DNA from: UBA5796 sp040752455
GTDB lineage: Bacteria > Chloroflexota > Anaerolineae > Anaerolineales > Villigracilaceae
Assembly (NCBI GenBank): GCA_049324115.1
Contig: JBMOMN010000027.1
Span: 24,226-88,225 of the forward strand
Length of the DNA stretch: 64,000 nucleotides
Direction: 5' to 3'
A model generated the notes under the pieces. It was not told the origin of the DNA. It made no database searches and worked only from the letters and a program-made list of their open reading frames with translations. The position numbers were made by a program, and so were the translations under genes. Below are positions 1 through 7,986 of the stretch, one piece after another (within the stretch, counting starts at the first letter, position 1; each line of letters begins with the position of its first letter).

Positions 1-1
1 A

Positions 2-58
2 TCGTTTGGCGACTTCAAAAAGGTTAACTTTGAATTGGTTACGAAAATGAAAGGCTAA
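2..58 (+). CDS. C-terminal tail of an upstream gene (partial)
   Basis: The first 18 codons of the window are open in one frame and end at TAA 56-58, seven bases before the next start codon. The product is lysine-rich (ending KMKG) and too short to identify. The tight spacing to the methyltransferase suggests co-transcription, possibly with another R-M component, but this is a guess. The frame could also be open by chance. Confidence 0.35.
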   Translation, partial: SFGDFKKVNFELVTKMKG

Positions 59-64
59 GAAATA

Positions 65-1246
65 ATGGCTTCGAGACTCTCTAAAACTAAATGGAATAGC
101 CTATCCTTGCCAACCATTAATTCTCCAATGGATGTTTCTGTTGAGGTTGAATTATCGTATGAAGGTAAAAAATCGGCGTTGGAGGTTTTGGACACCAGGC
201 AGGCGGATGTTTCACTTTTATGGCAGGCCTTACCAACGACCAATCGTCTGTACTACGGGGATAATCTGCCGATCCTTGCCAATCTCTTGAGCGATGAGAG
301 TGTTCGCGGCAAAGTCCGGCTTATTTACATTGACCCGCCTTACGCAACCAGGGGAGTTTTTCAAACCCGTTCTCAAAAAGATGCTTACTCCGATCTGCTT
401 GAAGGGAGCCACTATATCGAATTTATCCGGGAGCGTTTGATCCTCTTGCGCGAGCTGCTTGCTCCCGATGGCTCCATCTATGTTCATCTCGACGAAAACA
501 TGGCCTTCTATATCAAAGTAGTCATGGATGAAGTATATGGGAGACACAACTTCCGCAATTGGATAACCCGCAAGAAATGTAACCCTAAGAACTATACACG
601 CAAAACATACGGCGATATTTCGGATTACATTCTTTTCTACACCAAATCTGATGAGTATGTCTGGAATCGAGCTTATGACAAATGGACAGATGAAAAGGCT
701 CTGAAAGAGTATTCATACGTTGATGAGGAAACCGGAAGGCGATATAAAAAAGTGCCGGTTCATGCGCCAGGCACAAGAAACGGTGAGACGGGAAAAATGT
801 GGCGCGGAATGATGCCGCCTCCCGGAAAACATTGGCAATATACTCCAGAGACCTTGGACGCCATGGATGCCCGGGGTGAGATTTTCTGGTCTTCGAATGG
901 TAACCCCCGGCGCAAAGTTTATCTTGACGAGAGTGATGGTATTCCTGCCCAGGACATCTGGCTCGGTTTCAAAGATGCACATAACCAGAACATTGAAATT
1001 ACGGGCTACCCTACCGAAAAGAATCCAGACCTGTTGAAGCGGATTATAGAAGCCTCGTCCAATCCCGGAGATTTGGTGATGGATTGCTTTTCCGGCTCTG
1101 GAACAACTTTGGAAGCGGCTTCACAGTTGAACCGTCAATGGATTGGCGTTGATAACAGCCAGGAAGCTTTGCTACTACTCTTAAGCGTTTTGCGCATGGG
1201 ACTGAACCGATGGGGGATTTTGTCGGCAATAAAAATAAAGCGATAA
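65..1246 (+). CDS. Site-specific DNA methyltransferase, type III Mod-like, frameshifted near its end
   Basis: An adenine-type DNA methyltransferase that would transfer a methyl group from S-adenosylmethionine to DNA. Catalytic motif IV (DPPY, residues 90-93) precedes the SAM-binding motif (DCFSGSG, residues 340-346), the order seen in beta-class and type III Mod enzymes. The segment between them (about 160-320) would hold the target-recognition region. After codon 372 the frame reads into unrelated leucine-rich sequence and stops at 1246, while the expected family ending continues in another frame to 1356. A single missing base in the AA run at 1183-1184 would restore it. AT-rich relative to the downstream genes, so probably acquired. 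No cognate restriction gene lies in the window, but the upstream neighbour is cut off. Confidence 0.8.
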   Translation: MASRLSKTKWNSLSLPTINSPMDVSVEVELSYEGKKSALEVLDTRQADVSLLWQALPTTNRLYYGDNLPILANLLSDESVRGKVRLIYIDPPYATRGVFQTRSQKDAYSDLLEGSHYIEFIRERLILLRELLAPDGSIYVHLDENMAFYIKVVMDEVYGRHNFRNWITRKKCNPKNYTRKTYGDISDYILFYTKSDEYVWNRAYDKWTDEKALKEYSYVDEETGRRYKKVPVHAPGTRNGETGKMWRGMMPPPGKHWQYTPETLDAMDARGEIFWSSNGNPRRKVYLDESDGIPAQDIWLGFKDAHNQNIEITGYPTEKNPDLLKRIIEASSNPGDLVMDCFSGSGTTLEAASQLNRQWIGVDNSQEALLLLLSVLRMGLNRWGILSAIKIKR

Positions 1247-1356
1247 CCTTCCCGTTATTTCGGATTACCAATTTTGGTCTCTATTCAGCTTCCGAGCGGA
1301 AAAATGAAATCACGGGACTCATCGAGCAATGGCGTGAATGGATTGCAGACAATTAA
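1184..1356 (+). pseudogene. Frameshifted C-terminal segment of the DNA methyltransferase
   Basis: Reading from 1185 in a shifted frame gives KRFAHGTEPMGDFVGN and then an uninterrupted tail ending at TAA 1354-1356. HGxEPMGDF is an ending I recognise from Mod-type methylases, so this is the displaced C-terminus of the preceding gene. Either the gene is broken, it phase-varies, or one base was lost in sequencing or assembly. Confidence 0.72.
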
Positions 1357-1359
1357 CGC

Positions 1360-1391
1360 AAATAGAGACGGCGTTGCGACCGTCTCTATTT
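1360..1391 (+). terminator. Rho-independent terminator-like hairpin
   Basis: Perfect 12-bp inverted repeat (AAATAGAGACGG / CCGTCTCTATTT) with an 8-base loop, placed four bases after the shifted methylase stop and before the next gene. Its position supports 1356, not 1246, as the original gene end. Confidence 0.7.
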
Positions 1392-1410
1392 CTATAAGCG
1401 AGGAATCTTC

Positions 1411-3015
1411 ATGAAGTCCAATTATTATGATGCAATCATCATCGGCGGCGGGCACAACGGACTGGTTGCCGCGGCCTATCTCGCCCGTGCAGGCAAGAAG
1501 GTGCTCGCGCTGGAGCGCAGGCACATCGTCGGTGGGGCGGCGGTGACGGAGGAGATCTTCCCCGGCTACAAGTTCACCGAGTTTTCTTACGTGGTGAGCC
1601 TGCTGCGCCCGGAGATCATCCGTGACCTGGAATTGCCCCGGCACGGATTGAAGATTTTGCCTCTGCCATCAACCTTTACCCCGATGGAAAACGGCGACTA
1701 TCTCGCCGCATGGGATGACCACGACCTGACCCGCCGCGAAATTTACCGTCACTCGCCCAGGGATGCCGAAGCCTACGACGAATATGCCCGCGTCATGGCC
1801 CGCGCCGCGAAGGCGATCAAGCCGATCATCAACCTGATCCCGCCGGACCCGTCGTCGCTTCACCTGCGGGATTTGTTCAACCTGCTCAAGCTCGGCCGAT
1901 ACGCGGCGTCGCTCTCCGAAAAAGAACTCTACATGACCGCCAAACTCGCCACCCAATCTTCGGCGGATTTGCTCGAGGAATGGTTCGAGACCGACGCCCT
2001 CAAAGGCACCAAAGCCGCCAGCGGGATCATCGGCACGTTCCTGGGTCCGCGCTCGCCGGGGACGGCCTACGTGCTGCTGCATCATTACATGGGCGAGATT
2101 GACGGCGCGTTCCGCGCCTGGGGATTTGCCAAAGGCGGATCGGGAGGGGTCAGCGGGGCGATTGCGAGCGCGGCGCGGTCGCTTGGGGTGGAGATCAGGG
2201 TCAATAGTCCGGTGAAGCAGGTTATCGTCAAGGGTGGACGCGCTGTGGGCGTCGCCCTTGAAAACGGAGACGAATTCCGGTCCAAAGTCGTGATGTCCGC
2301 CGCCGATCCGAAGCGGACGTTCCTGCAATTCGTCGAGCCGAAACATTTCCCGGATGAGTTCGTCACGTCCATCCAAAACTTCCGTGTGCGCGGCTCGTCG
2401 GGCAAGGTCAACCTCGCCTTGAGCAGGCTGCCGCGCTTCACCGCGCTGGACGAACCCGCCCTGTTCCGCGGCGCGGTCTCGATCAGCCCGAGCATTGACT
2501 ACATCGAGCGGGCCTACGACGACGCCAAGTACGGGCAGATTTCGAAGCGCCCGTACCTCGACATGATCTTCCCCTCGATGATTGATCCCGACATGGCCCC
2601 GCCCGGCCAGCACGTGATGTCGTGTTTCGTGCAGTACGCGCCGTATGATCTCGAAGGCGGCTGGACTGACCCTTCGACAGGCTCAGGGCAGGCTCCACGC
2701 GACCAACTCGGAGAAACGGTAATCTCAACGATTGAGCAATATGCCCCCAATATTCGCGACTGCATCGTCGGGATGCAGGTCATCACGCCCAAGGACATCG
2801 AGGCCATCGCGGGGATTACGGGCGGCAACATCTTCCACGGCGAACTGCTGCTGCACCAGATCTTCTTCCTGCGTCCCGTGCCGCAGTGGGCGGACTTCCG
2901 CACCCCGCTCAAAGGCTATTACTTCGGGGCGAGCGGCGCGCATCCGGGCGGCGGAGTCATGGGCGCGCCGGGGATGCTGGCGGCGAAGGAGATTTTGAAG
3001 GATGGGAGTTGGTAA
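1411..3015 (+). CDS. FAD-dependent oxidoreductase, PYROXD2/phytoene desaturase superfamily
   Basis: A 534-residue flavoprotein. The N-terminus carries the dinucleotide-binding fold (IIIGGGHNGLVAAAYLA, about 9-25) followed by GGAAVTEE. The C-terminus has the FAD-proximal motif GASGAHPGGGVMGAPG. The overall pattern fits PYROXD2-like oxidoreductases, related to but distinct from carotenoid desaturases (CrtI), so the substrate cannot be named. A second member lies at 5043-6602 and a decayed N-terminal fragment near 3422. Start codon ATG 1411 follows GAGGAATCTTC. A short repeat is inserted in frame near residue 421. Confident on superfamily only. Confidence 0.85.
   Translation: MKSNYYDAIIIGGGHNGLVAAAYLARAGKKVLALERRHIVGGAAVTEEIFPGYKFTEFSYVVSLLRPEIIRDLELPRHGLKILPLPSTFTPMENGDYLAAWDDHDLTRREIYRHSPRDAEAYDEYARVMARAAKAIKPIINLIPPDPSSLHLRDLFNLLKLGRYAASLSEKELYMTAKLATQSSADLLEEWFETDALKGTKAASGIIGTFLGPRSPGTAYVLLHHYMGEIDGAFRAWGFAKGGSGGVSGAIASAARSLGVEIRVNSPVKQVIVKGGRAVGVALENGDEFRSKVVMSAADPKRTFLQFVEPKHFPDEFVTSIQNFRVRGSSGKVNLALSRLPRFTALDEPALFRGAVSISPSIDYIERAYDDAKYGQISKRPYLDMIFPSMIDPDMAPPGQHVMSCFVQYAPYDLEGGWTDPSTGSGQAPRDQLGETVISTIEQYAPNIRDCIVGMQVITPKDIEAIAGITGGNIFHGELLLHQIFFLRPVPQWADFRTPLKGYYFGASGAHPGGGVMGAPGMLAAKEILKDGSW
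2670..2696 (+). repeat. In-frame copy of a CTTCGACAGGCTCAGGGCA-type repeat
   Basis: The stretch CCTTCGACAGGCTCAGGGCA at 2671-2690 encodes PSTGSGQA inside the FAD enzyme. I know this word as a highly dispersed repeat in Chloroflexota and other genomes, where it appears in all frames. It is absent from the paralogous protein at 5043-6602 at the equivalent site. Length multiples keep the frame open. Confidence 0.65.
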
Positions 3016-3361
3016 GTGGTAATTGGGGACTGGAGATTGGAGACTGGAGATTGGAGATTGGAGAATTGGATGATTGGCCGTGAATGAATGGTGGTCGAGT
3101 AGCCCTGTCGCGCTGAGCGGGGCGCTGGCAGGAAAAATATCAGTTGTGAAGGTTCCATTTACACAATGTTCTTGACACTGCCAATATATCGGAGCCCTAA
3201 ATGAGCATTTACGCAGCAATCAGCAATTCCAAATCTAAGATTTTTGATACCGCCGGAAGAGGGGTTTTCCGGGATTCCTCGAAACGTCCACGAATTTCTT
3301 CACGAATAACCGAATAGACTGGCGCAAATTCGCGCATTCGTGGCCTTATTCGTGGATGGTT
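3016..3361. repeat. Non-coding repeat tract between the FAD enzyme and the TetR gene
   Basis: Directly after the stop codon lies a tandem low-complexity tract of GGAGATTGGAGACTGGAGATT-like units (3024-3070). At 3284-3361 there is an imperfect palindrome built from CCACGAAT and its complement ATTCGTGG with CACGAATAA/TTATTCGTG inside. Both tract types recur as dispersed repeats in related genomes, from memory. No convincing gene is seen here. Confidence 0.6.
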
Positions 3362-3421
3362 GTTGGCTCAAATAGCCCGATCGTTAACTTTTCAGGCCCA
3401 GATTTTGAATTGCTGCTCACC

Positions 3422-3457
3422 ATGACTGCTACGCTATCATCATCGGCGCGGGCGGCG
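3422..3457 (+). pseudogene. Decayed N-terminal fragment of a third FAD oxidoreductase
   Basis: One frame reads DCYAIIIGAGG, matching the Rossmann start of the two neighbouring FAD enzymes (YDAIIIGGG and YDTLIIGAG). An ATG at 3422 precedes it out of frame, as if two bases were lost. The similarity stops where a palindromic repeat begins at about 3456. This looks like the stub of a deleted paralogue interrupted by a repeat. Confidence 0.45.
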
Positions 3458-3501
3458 TTCGCCCTCACCCTGTCCTCTCCCACAGGGAAAGGGGAACGCT
3501 T
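3456..3501. repeat. Palindromic CCCTCACCC...CTCTCCCAC...GGGA repeat copy
   Basis: GCCCTCACCCTGTCCTCTCC followed by CACAGGGAAAGGGGAACG forms an imperfect palindrome of the same family as the copies inside rimO (35867-35917) and at the right end of the window (63888-64000). Confidence 0.6.
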
Positions 3502-3537
3502 CACCTGAGTGAAATTTGGTCTGCTCTTCGAGCTTCT

Positions 3538-4149
3538 CTATCCCGACACCATTGACAACGAGCCTGCCGCGCCTACCGTTGAATCAATGATCAAACTCTT
3601 GTAAACCTTTCCCATCTTTGCAGGCGGGGGAGTCATGCCGTTTTCAAGCCACCATTCGACCAGCGCAAACAAGGAAGTCGCGATATGGTTCGACGTGATC
3701 TCGAGGGTCACTGGATTGCCCAGTCTCGCCAATGGCATACAGGCGTGTTGAAAAATGACTGCAACATCCCGAACCACCTTTTTGCGGACACGCGCCACGC
3801 TTTGACTTTTGAACAAAATACTGAAGAGATCGGCATTTTGGCCGATATATTCGAAAATGAGCCTGCCTTCTGTTTCAAGATTGGCGGTATCAGACTGCTT
3901 CGCCAGCGACTCGATGCGCGTCATCAATTCCGCCAATCCTTCGTCGAGAACTTCCGCCAGCAATTGATCGAGAGTATCGTAATGCCTGTAAAACGTGACG
4001 TAGGCTGTTTCGGCGCGTTCCGTGACTTCTTTGATCGAGATCGAAGCGTAATCCTTTTCCAGGATCAGCGAAATGAGGGCGCCGCGCAAGGCGCGGCGCG
4101 TGCGTCGAACACGCGGGTCAACTTTTGCGGGAGGGGATTTCGTCGGCAT
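3538..4149 (-). CDS. TetR/AcrR-family transcriptional regulator
   Basis: A 203-residue one-component repressor. The N-terminal helix-turn-helix is clear (about 17-60: RRALRGALISLILEKDYASI, then KEVTERAETAYVTFYRHY). The remaining all-helical part would bind an unknown ligand. The ATG at 4149 is preferred over the in-frame TTG two codons earlier. It is transcribed away from the methyltransferase at 4288, and the shared intergenic region holds inverted operator-like sites. By the usual TetR logic it probably represses that gene and itself. Confidence 0.85.
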   Translation of the reverse strand: MPTKSPPAKVDPRVRRTRRALRGALISLILEKDYASISIKEVTERAETAYVTFYRHYDTLDQLLAEVLDEGLAELMTRIESLAKQSDTANLETEGRLIFEYIGQNADLFSILFKSQSVARVRKKVVRDVAVIFQHACMPLARLGNPVTLEITSNHIATSLFALVEWWLENGMTPPPAKMGKVYKSLIIDSTVGAAGSLSMVSG

Positions 4150-4190
4150 GGGCAAATCCAGTTCTGTTACAAAATGGCCGCTTCTATTAC

Positions 4191-4277
4191 TTTTGTTATA
4201 CCAAAGCCAGATCCGCGATTGACTTTGAAACCAGGCTGGCTACAATGTTACACATACTGCTACGCAGTATAACAAAA
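4191..4277 (+). promoter_or_regulatory. Promoter with palindromic TetR operator candidates
   Basis: A good sigma-70-type promoter faces the methyltransferase: TTGACT (4219-4224), 16-bp spacer, TACAAT (4241-4246). Just after it a perfect palindrome ATACTGC-TAC-GCAGTAT (4254-4270) covers the expected transcription start. In addition TTTTGTTATAC (4191-4201) and its exact complement GTATAACAAAA (4267-4277) bracket the promoter, and TGTTAC occurs twice more (about 4165 and 4246). This layout fits a divergent TetR-controlled promoter. Confidence 0.6.
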
Positions 4278-4287
4278 AGGAGCAACC

Positions 4288-4974
4288 ATGAAAACTCTAA
4301 CGGTACATGAAGGAAAGACCTGCAAGCCCCAGCGCGTTCCCCTCAGCGCAAAGATGACGGCGGATCAAATCCAGAAAGCCTACGACGAGATCGCCGGACA
4401 ATACGAGAAAAGGACCTGGTTCGACCAGCATGTCCTCGGCGTGGCGCGGCTCAAGAAAAACCTGCTCTCGAAAGCCTCGGGAAAGATCCTGGATGTCGCC
4501 TGTGGAACGGGACAGAACTTTCCGCTCTTCGCCCCCGGCAGCAACATCACAGCGGTTGACCTGAGTCCCAACATGCTGGAGGTCGCCCGCAGGAAAGCGG
4601 TCCAACACGGGCTGAATGTGAACCTCGCCGTGATGGACGCCGGGGAACTTGAATTCCCCAATGGAAGTTTCGACACGGTGGTTTCGACCTTGTCCACCTG
4701 CACTTTCCCAGATCCGGTCAAGGCATTACAGGAAATGAAACGCGTCTGCCGGCCCGGCGGTTTGATCCTGTTGCTCGAACATGGCCACAGTTCCGTGCCG
4801 TGGCTTGCGAATTATCAAGACCGCCACGAATATCAGCATTACGAGGACCACGCGGGTTGCCGCTGGAATCAGGACCCGCTGGATTTGGTCCAATCGGCTG
4901 GCATCCGGCTGCTGAAAAACAGGCGGACCATCCTGGGCATGTTCCATGTCATCGAAGCAACACCCACCGGCTGA
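4288..4974 (+). CDS. Class I SAM-dependent methyltransferase
   Basis: A 228-residue methyltransferase with the SAM-binding motif ILDVACGTGQ (about 66-75), an acidic strand end (AVDLSPNML) and the post-I FDTVVSTLSTCTFPDP segment, typical of the UbiE/METTL7-like Methyltransf_11 group. The acceptor substrate is not evident. A strong AAAAAGGAGCAACC ribosome site precedes ATG 4288. Its promoter carries TetR operator-like palindromes and the TetR gene is divergent, so expression is probably ligand-induced. The C-terminal part contains several histidines (HEYQHYEDHAGC), unusual for simple UbiE and possibly metal-related. Confidence 0.85.
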   Translation: MKTLTVHEGKTCKPQRVPLSAKMTADQIQKAYDEIAGQYEKRTWFDQHVLGVARLKKNLLSKASGKILDVACGTGQNFPLFAPGSNITAVDLSPNMLEVARRKAVQHGLNVNLAVMDAGELEFPNGSFDTVVSTLSTCTFPDPVKALQEMKRVCRPGGLILLLEHGHSSVPWLANYQDRHEYQHYEDHAGCRWNQDPLDLVQSAGIRLLKNRRTILGMFHVIEATPTG

Positions 4975-4984
4975 CAGTATAATT

Positions 4985-5016
4985 GTGAACGAACGTCAAT
5001 GATGGCGTTCGTTCAC
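4985..5016. terminator. Perfect 11-bp inverted repeat after the methyltransferase
   Basis: GTGAACGAACG and CGTTCGTTCAC flank a 10-base loop. There is no U-run, so it may be a weak terminator, an operator for the next gene, or an mRNA-stabilising hairpin. Confidence 0.45.
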
Positions 5017-5042
5017 TCGTCATGTCTGTGGAGAGACAGGAA

Positions 5043-6602
5043 ATGGGAGACTCGAAGACAAATCATTACGACACCCTCATCATCGGCGCGGGCCATAACG
5101 GACTGGTCGCCGCGGCCTATCTCGCCAAACGGGGCAAAAAAGTCCTGGTGCTCGAACGGCGGCCCATCGTCGGCGGGACGGTGGTGACCGAATCGTTCGG
5201 GGACGGTTTCGTCGCCGACTCTGTGTGGGCCGGCGGAAGCCTCCGCCCCGACATCCTCAAGGATTTGAAACTCACACTTCCTGTTGCCACAGAGAAGCCT
5301 GCTTTCATTTCCCTTTTGCCCGACTCCAATTCTCTAATTCTCTATCCTGACCCCGCCAAAGCCGCCGAATCCATCAAATGCTTCTCCGAAAAGGACGCCG
5401 CCCGCTGGCCCGAATTCGTCCGCTTCATGGACAAATCCGCCCGCATCCTCGATTTCATCTACTACACCCTCATGCCCCGCCTGCCGAAGAATTTCAGCCT
5501 GGGCGAGGGCTACGGCCTGCTCGAACTCGGCCTCGAACTGCGACTCGCCGGCCGCCGGGACATGCTCAATTTCATCCGCATGTTGCCGATGACCGCTGTC
5601 GAATTCCTGGAGGAGTGGTTCGAATCGGGGCCGCTCAAGGCTGCGATCGCCTCGGTCGCCGTCCATGGCCAGACCCTGGGCGTCATGTCCGCTGGGACGG
5701 GTTACACCCTGCTCCACAACTGGCTCAACCGCGGCGGGCTGGCGCATACCCCCCTCTCGCCCTCCCCGCATTTTCCCGGAAAATGGGGGGAGCCGGAGGG
5801 GGGTGGGGTGGGAGGAATTGGCGTCATCACCCAGGCGTTGGCGGATGCGGTCAGGGCGTATGGCGGCGAGATCCGCACGAATGCGGAAGTAGAACGGATA
5901 CAGGTGGACACGTACACCTGTAAGGGCGTGGTCCTGGCAAGCGGTGAAGAGATTTCCGCCAATACGCTCATCTCCGCGGTCGACCCGAAACGGACCTTCC
6001 TCGATCTCGTCGGCGCGCCGAACCTCCCGCCCGAATTCGTCTGGCAGGTCCAATCCATCAAGATGCGCGGCTCGGTGGCAAAAGTCCACCTGCTCGTCGA
6101 GGGCCGTCACGGTCTCCCCGCCGGGACGATCGCCCTTGCCCCGACCCTCAACTACCTCGAACGCGCCTGCGACGCGGCCAAATACGGCGAAATCTCCGAG
6201 AAGCCGTATCTCGAAATCACGGCCTCGGGCAATGTAATTTCAATCCATTTCCAATATGCACCCTACAGCTTAAGACAAGGCAGTTGGAACAACGAAACCC
6301 GCAACACACTTGCCAATTTAGCCATCCATACCCTCACCGACCACTTCCCCAATCTCCAATCTCTGATCTCCAATTCCCACATCATCACCCCTCTCGACCT
6401 CGAACAAACCTACGGCCTCACCGAAGGCGACCTCAACCACGGCCAGCTCATGCTCGACCAGTTCCTGTTCATGCGCCCGATCCCCGGCTGGTCGAACCAC
6501 AAGACGCCGGTTGACAACCTGTACCTGTGCGGCAGCGGTGTCCACGGCGGAGGCGGAGTCAGCGGCGCGGCGGGGCGGAATGCGGCGCGGGTCTTGAAGT
6601 AA
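5043..6602 (+). CDS. FAD-dependent oxidoreductase, PYROXD2/phytoene desaturase superfamily (paralogue 2)
   Basis: About 519 residues, paralogous to the protein at 1411-3015. It has the N-terminal LIIGAGHNGLVAAAYLA and GGTVVTES motifs and the C-terminal CGSGVHGGGGVSGAAG motif. ATG 5043 is chosen because GGAGAGACAGGA lies just upstream; ATG 5022 lacks a ribosome site. Two repeats sit inside the frame: a palindromic GC-rich insertion near residue 236-258 (PSPHFPGKWGEPEGG) and a CCAATCTCCAATCTC-type tract near 6350 (NLQSLISN). It is followed 13 bp later by the Rieske oxygenase, so the two are probably co-transcribed and may act on one substrate. Substrate unknown. Confidence 0.85.
   Translation: MGDSKTNHYDTLIIGAGHNGLVAAAYLAKRGKKVLVLERRPIVGGTVVTESFGDGFVADSVWAGGSLRPDILKDLKLTLPVATEKPAFISLLPDSNSLILYPDPAKAAESIKCFSEKDAARWPEFVRFMDKSARILDFIYYTLMPRLPKNFSLGEGYGLLELGLELRLAGRRDMLNFIRMLPMTAVEFLEEWFESGPLKAAIASVAVHGQTLGVMSAGTGYTLLHNWLNRGGLAHTPLSPSPHFPGKWGEPEGGGVGGIGVITQALADAVRAYGGEIRTNAEVERIQVDTYTCKGVVLASGEEISANTLISAVDPKRTFLDLVGAPNLPPEFVWQVQSIKMRGSVAKVHLLVEGRHGLPAGTIALAPTLNYLERACDAAKYGEISEKPYLEITASGNVISIHFQYAPYSLRQGSWNNETRNTLANLAIHTLTDHFPNLQSLISNSHIITPLDLEQTYGLTEGDLNHGQLMLDQFLFMRPIPGWSNHKTPVDNLYLCGSGVHGGGGVSGAAGRNAARVLK
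5748..5812 (+). repeat. In-frame GC-rich palindromic repeat
   Basis: ACCCCCCTCTCGCCCTCCCC, then CATTTTCCCGGAAAATG as the centre, then GGGGAGCCGGAGGGGGGT: an imperfect hairpin about 60 bases long inside the FAD enzyme. It replaces a short glycine loop found at the same place in the paralogue (GGSGGVSG). Confidence 0.7.
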
Positions 6603-6615
6603 AGAGGAGCAGTTA

Positions 6616-7731
6616 ATGGTCACATTCTACAGAACCGAACAGACTTACCAATCCGGCTCGAAGACCCTGGCCGGTGAATATTACACTTCTCAAGACATCT
6701 TCACCGCCGAGACCGAACGCATCTTCTCCCGGCGCTGGTTCTGCGCCGGGCACGCCAGCCGCATCCCGCACTCTGGCGATTACTTCCTGCTGGAGGTCTT
6801 CGGGGAGAGTATCCTGCTCGTGCGCGGCGAACAGGCCGAAGTCCGGGCGTTTTACAACGTCTGCCGCCACCGCGGGACGCGCATCTGCGAAGAGTCCGAA
6901 GGCCGCTTCGGCAAATCCATCCAATGCCCCTACCACGCCTGGACCTACGCTCTCGACGGCCGCCTGATCGGCGCCCCGTTGATGAAAGACGCCGACGGCT
7001 TCGACAGGGCGGATTTCCCGCTGCACGCCGTCCACATCCGCATTTGGGAGGGGTTCATCTTCCTCAACCTGTCCGGGTCCCCGCAGCCTTTCGAGGCGGA
7101 GTTTGCGCCCCTGCTGGGCAAATTCGCCGATTGGAACCTGCCGCTCCTCCAACCTGCAGGCCGGGCCGTGTATGACGTCAACGCCAACTGGAAATTCATC
7201 TTCCAGAATTACAACGAGTGCTACCACTGCCCGCCGATCCACCCACAACTGGCGAAGATCAGCCCCTTCAACTCCGGCGGGAACGACCTGGTCGAGGGGC
7301 CGGTCCTCGGCGGGTACATGCTGATCGAAGGCGCGGAAAGCCTGACCCTGAGCGGGAACGCCTGCGCCCTGCCGGTCGGCAACCTGAAGCCCGAAGACCA
7401 CCGCCGCGTGTATTACTACTCGATCTTCCCCAACATGCTCCTCAGCCTGCACCCCGATTACGTCATGGCCCACACCGTCACGCCGGTCTCGCCGGAGCAG
7501 AGTCGGATTGCCTGCGAATGGCTCTTCCACCCGGAGGCTTTCGGCAAGCCGGACTTCGATCCCCAGGACGGCATGGATTTCTGGGACATGACCAACAGGC
7601 AGGACTGGCGCGTCTGCGAGTTGAGCCAGTTGGGTGTCCGGTCGCGGGCGTACAGGCCGAGTCCCTATTCGCCGCGCGAGACCCTTCCGGCCGCGTTCGA
7701 CCGGTATTATCTTGAAGTATTGGGCGCGTAG
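6616..7731 (+). CDS. Rieske-type ring-hydroxylating oxygenase alpha subunit
   Basis: A 371-residue oxygenase. The N-terminal domain has a Rieske [2Fe-2S] site (C-x-H in NVCRHRGTRIC, then C-x2-H in CPYHAW). The C-terminal catalytic domain shows the mononuclear iron region NYNECYHCPPIHPQL with two histidines and a later acidic ligand candidate in the MDFWDMTN segment. Such enzymes use an electron-transfer partner and O2 to hydroxylate or demethylate substrates; no reductase is adjacent. A GAGGAGCAGTTA site precedes ATG 6616, 13 bp after the FAD enzyme. The C-terminal catalytic part is divergent enough that I do not assign a substrate. Confidence 0.88.
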   Translation: MVTFYRTEQTYQSGSKTLAGEYYTSQDIFTAETERIFSRRWFCAGHASRIPHSGDYFLLEVFGESILLVRGEQAEVRAFYNVCRHRGTRICEESEGRFGKSIQCPYHAWTYALDGRLIGAPLMKDADGFDRADFPLHAVHIRIWEGFIFLNLSGSPQPFEAEFAPLLGKFADWNLPLLQPAGRAVYDVNANWKFIFQNYNECYHCPPIHPQLAKISPFNSGGNDLVEGPVLGGYMLIEGAESLTLSGNACALPVGNLKPEDHRRVYYYSIFPNMLLSLHPDYVMAHTVTPVSPEQSRIACEWLFHPEAFGKPDFDPQDGMDFWDMTNRQDWRVCELSQLGVRSRAYRPSPYSPRETLPAAFDRYYLEVLGA

Positions 7732-7986
7732 AGGGTGCGCTGCACTTGACGGGTTGAGTTGTCCCGTCGAGCAGAACAATGCTGCGGCCAAGCCGGGTCT
7801 CGTCGAAACCGGTGCGACGCACTCGCGGAGGCGCGGTAATTTGTCACAAAGCTCACTGACATTCATCAAAAATCTACAATTGGGGGAAAACTCTCACAGT
7901 TTGCTCATAAAAAACTTCATAATCTTCCGTCGTAACTTCCCCCGGCAGCGGCTATAGTCGGCTCAACACCGGAAAACGGACCGATT
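7732..7986. promoter_or_regulatory. Intergenic leader upstream of the haem operon
   Basis: No gene is seen. It contains a GGTGCGACGCACTCGCGGAG word (about 7811-7833) related to the GCGTCGCACC repeat at 24294-24400. The 100 bases before hemA are AT-richer than the surroundings and should hold the haem operon promoter, but I see no clearly spaced consensus boxes and no riboswitch. Confidence 0.4.

Noticed and set aside
3170..3200. Promoter TTGACA near 3172
   Set aside because: No -10 box at suitable spacing and no gene follows on the plus strand.
1411..6602. Carotenoid (crtI/crtN) biosynthesis genes
   Set aside because: The two FAD proteins share the superfamily fold, but motifs fit PYROXD2-like enzymes better, and no phytoene synthase or other crt gene is present.
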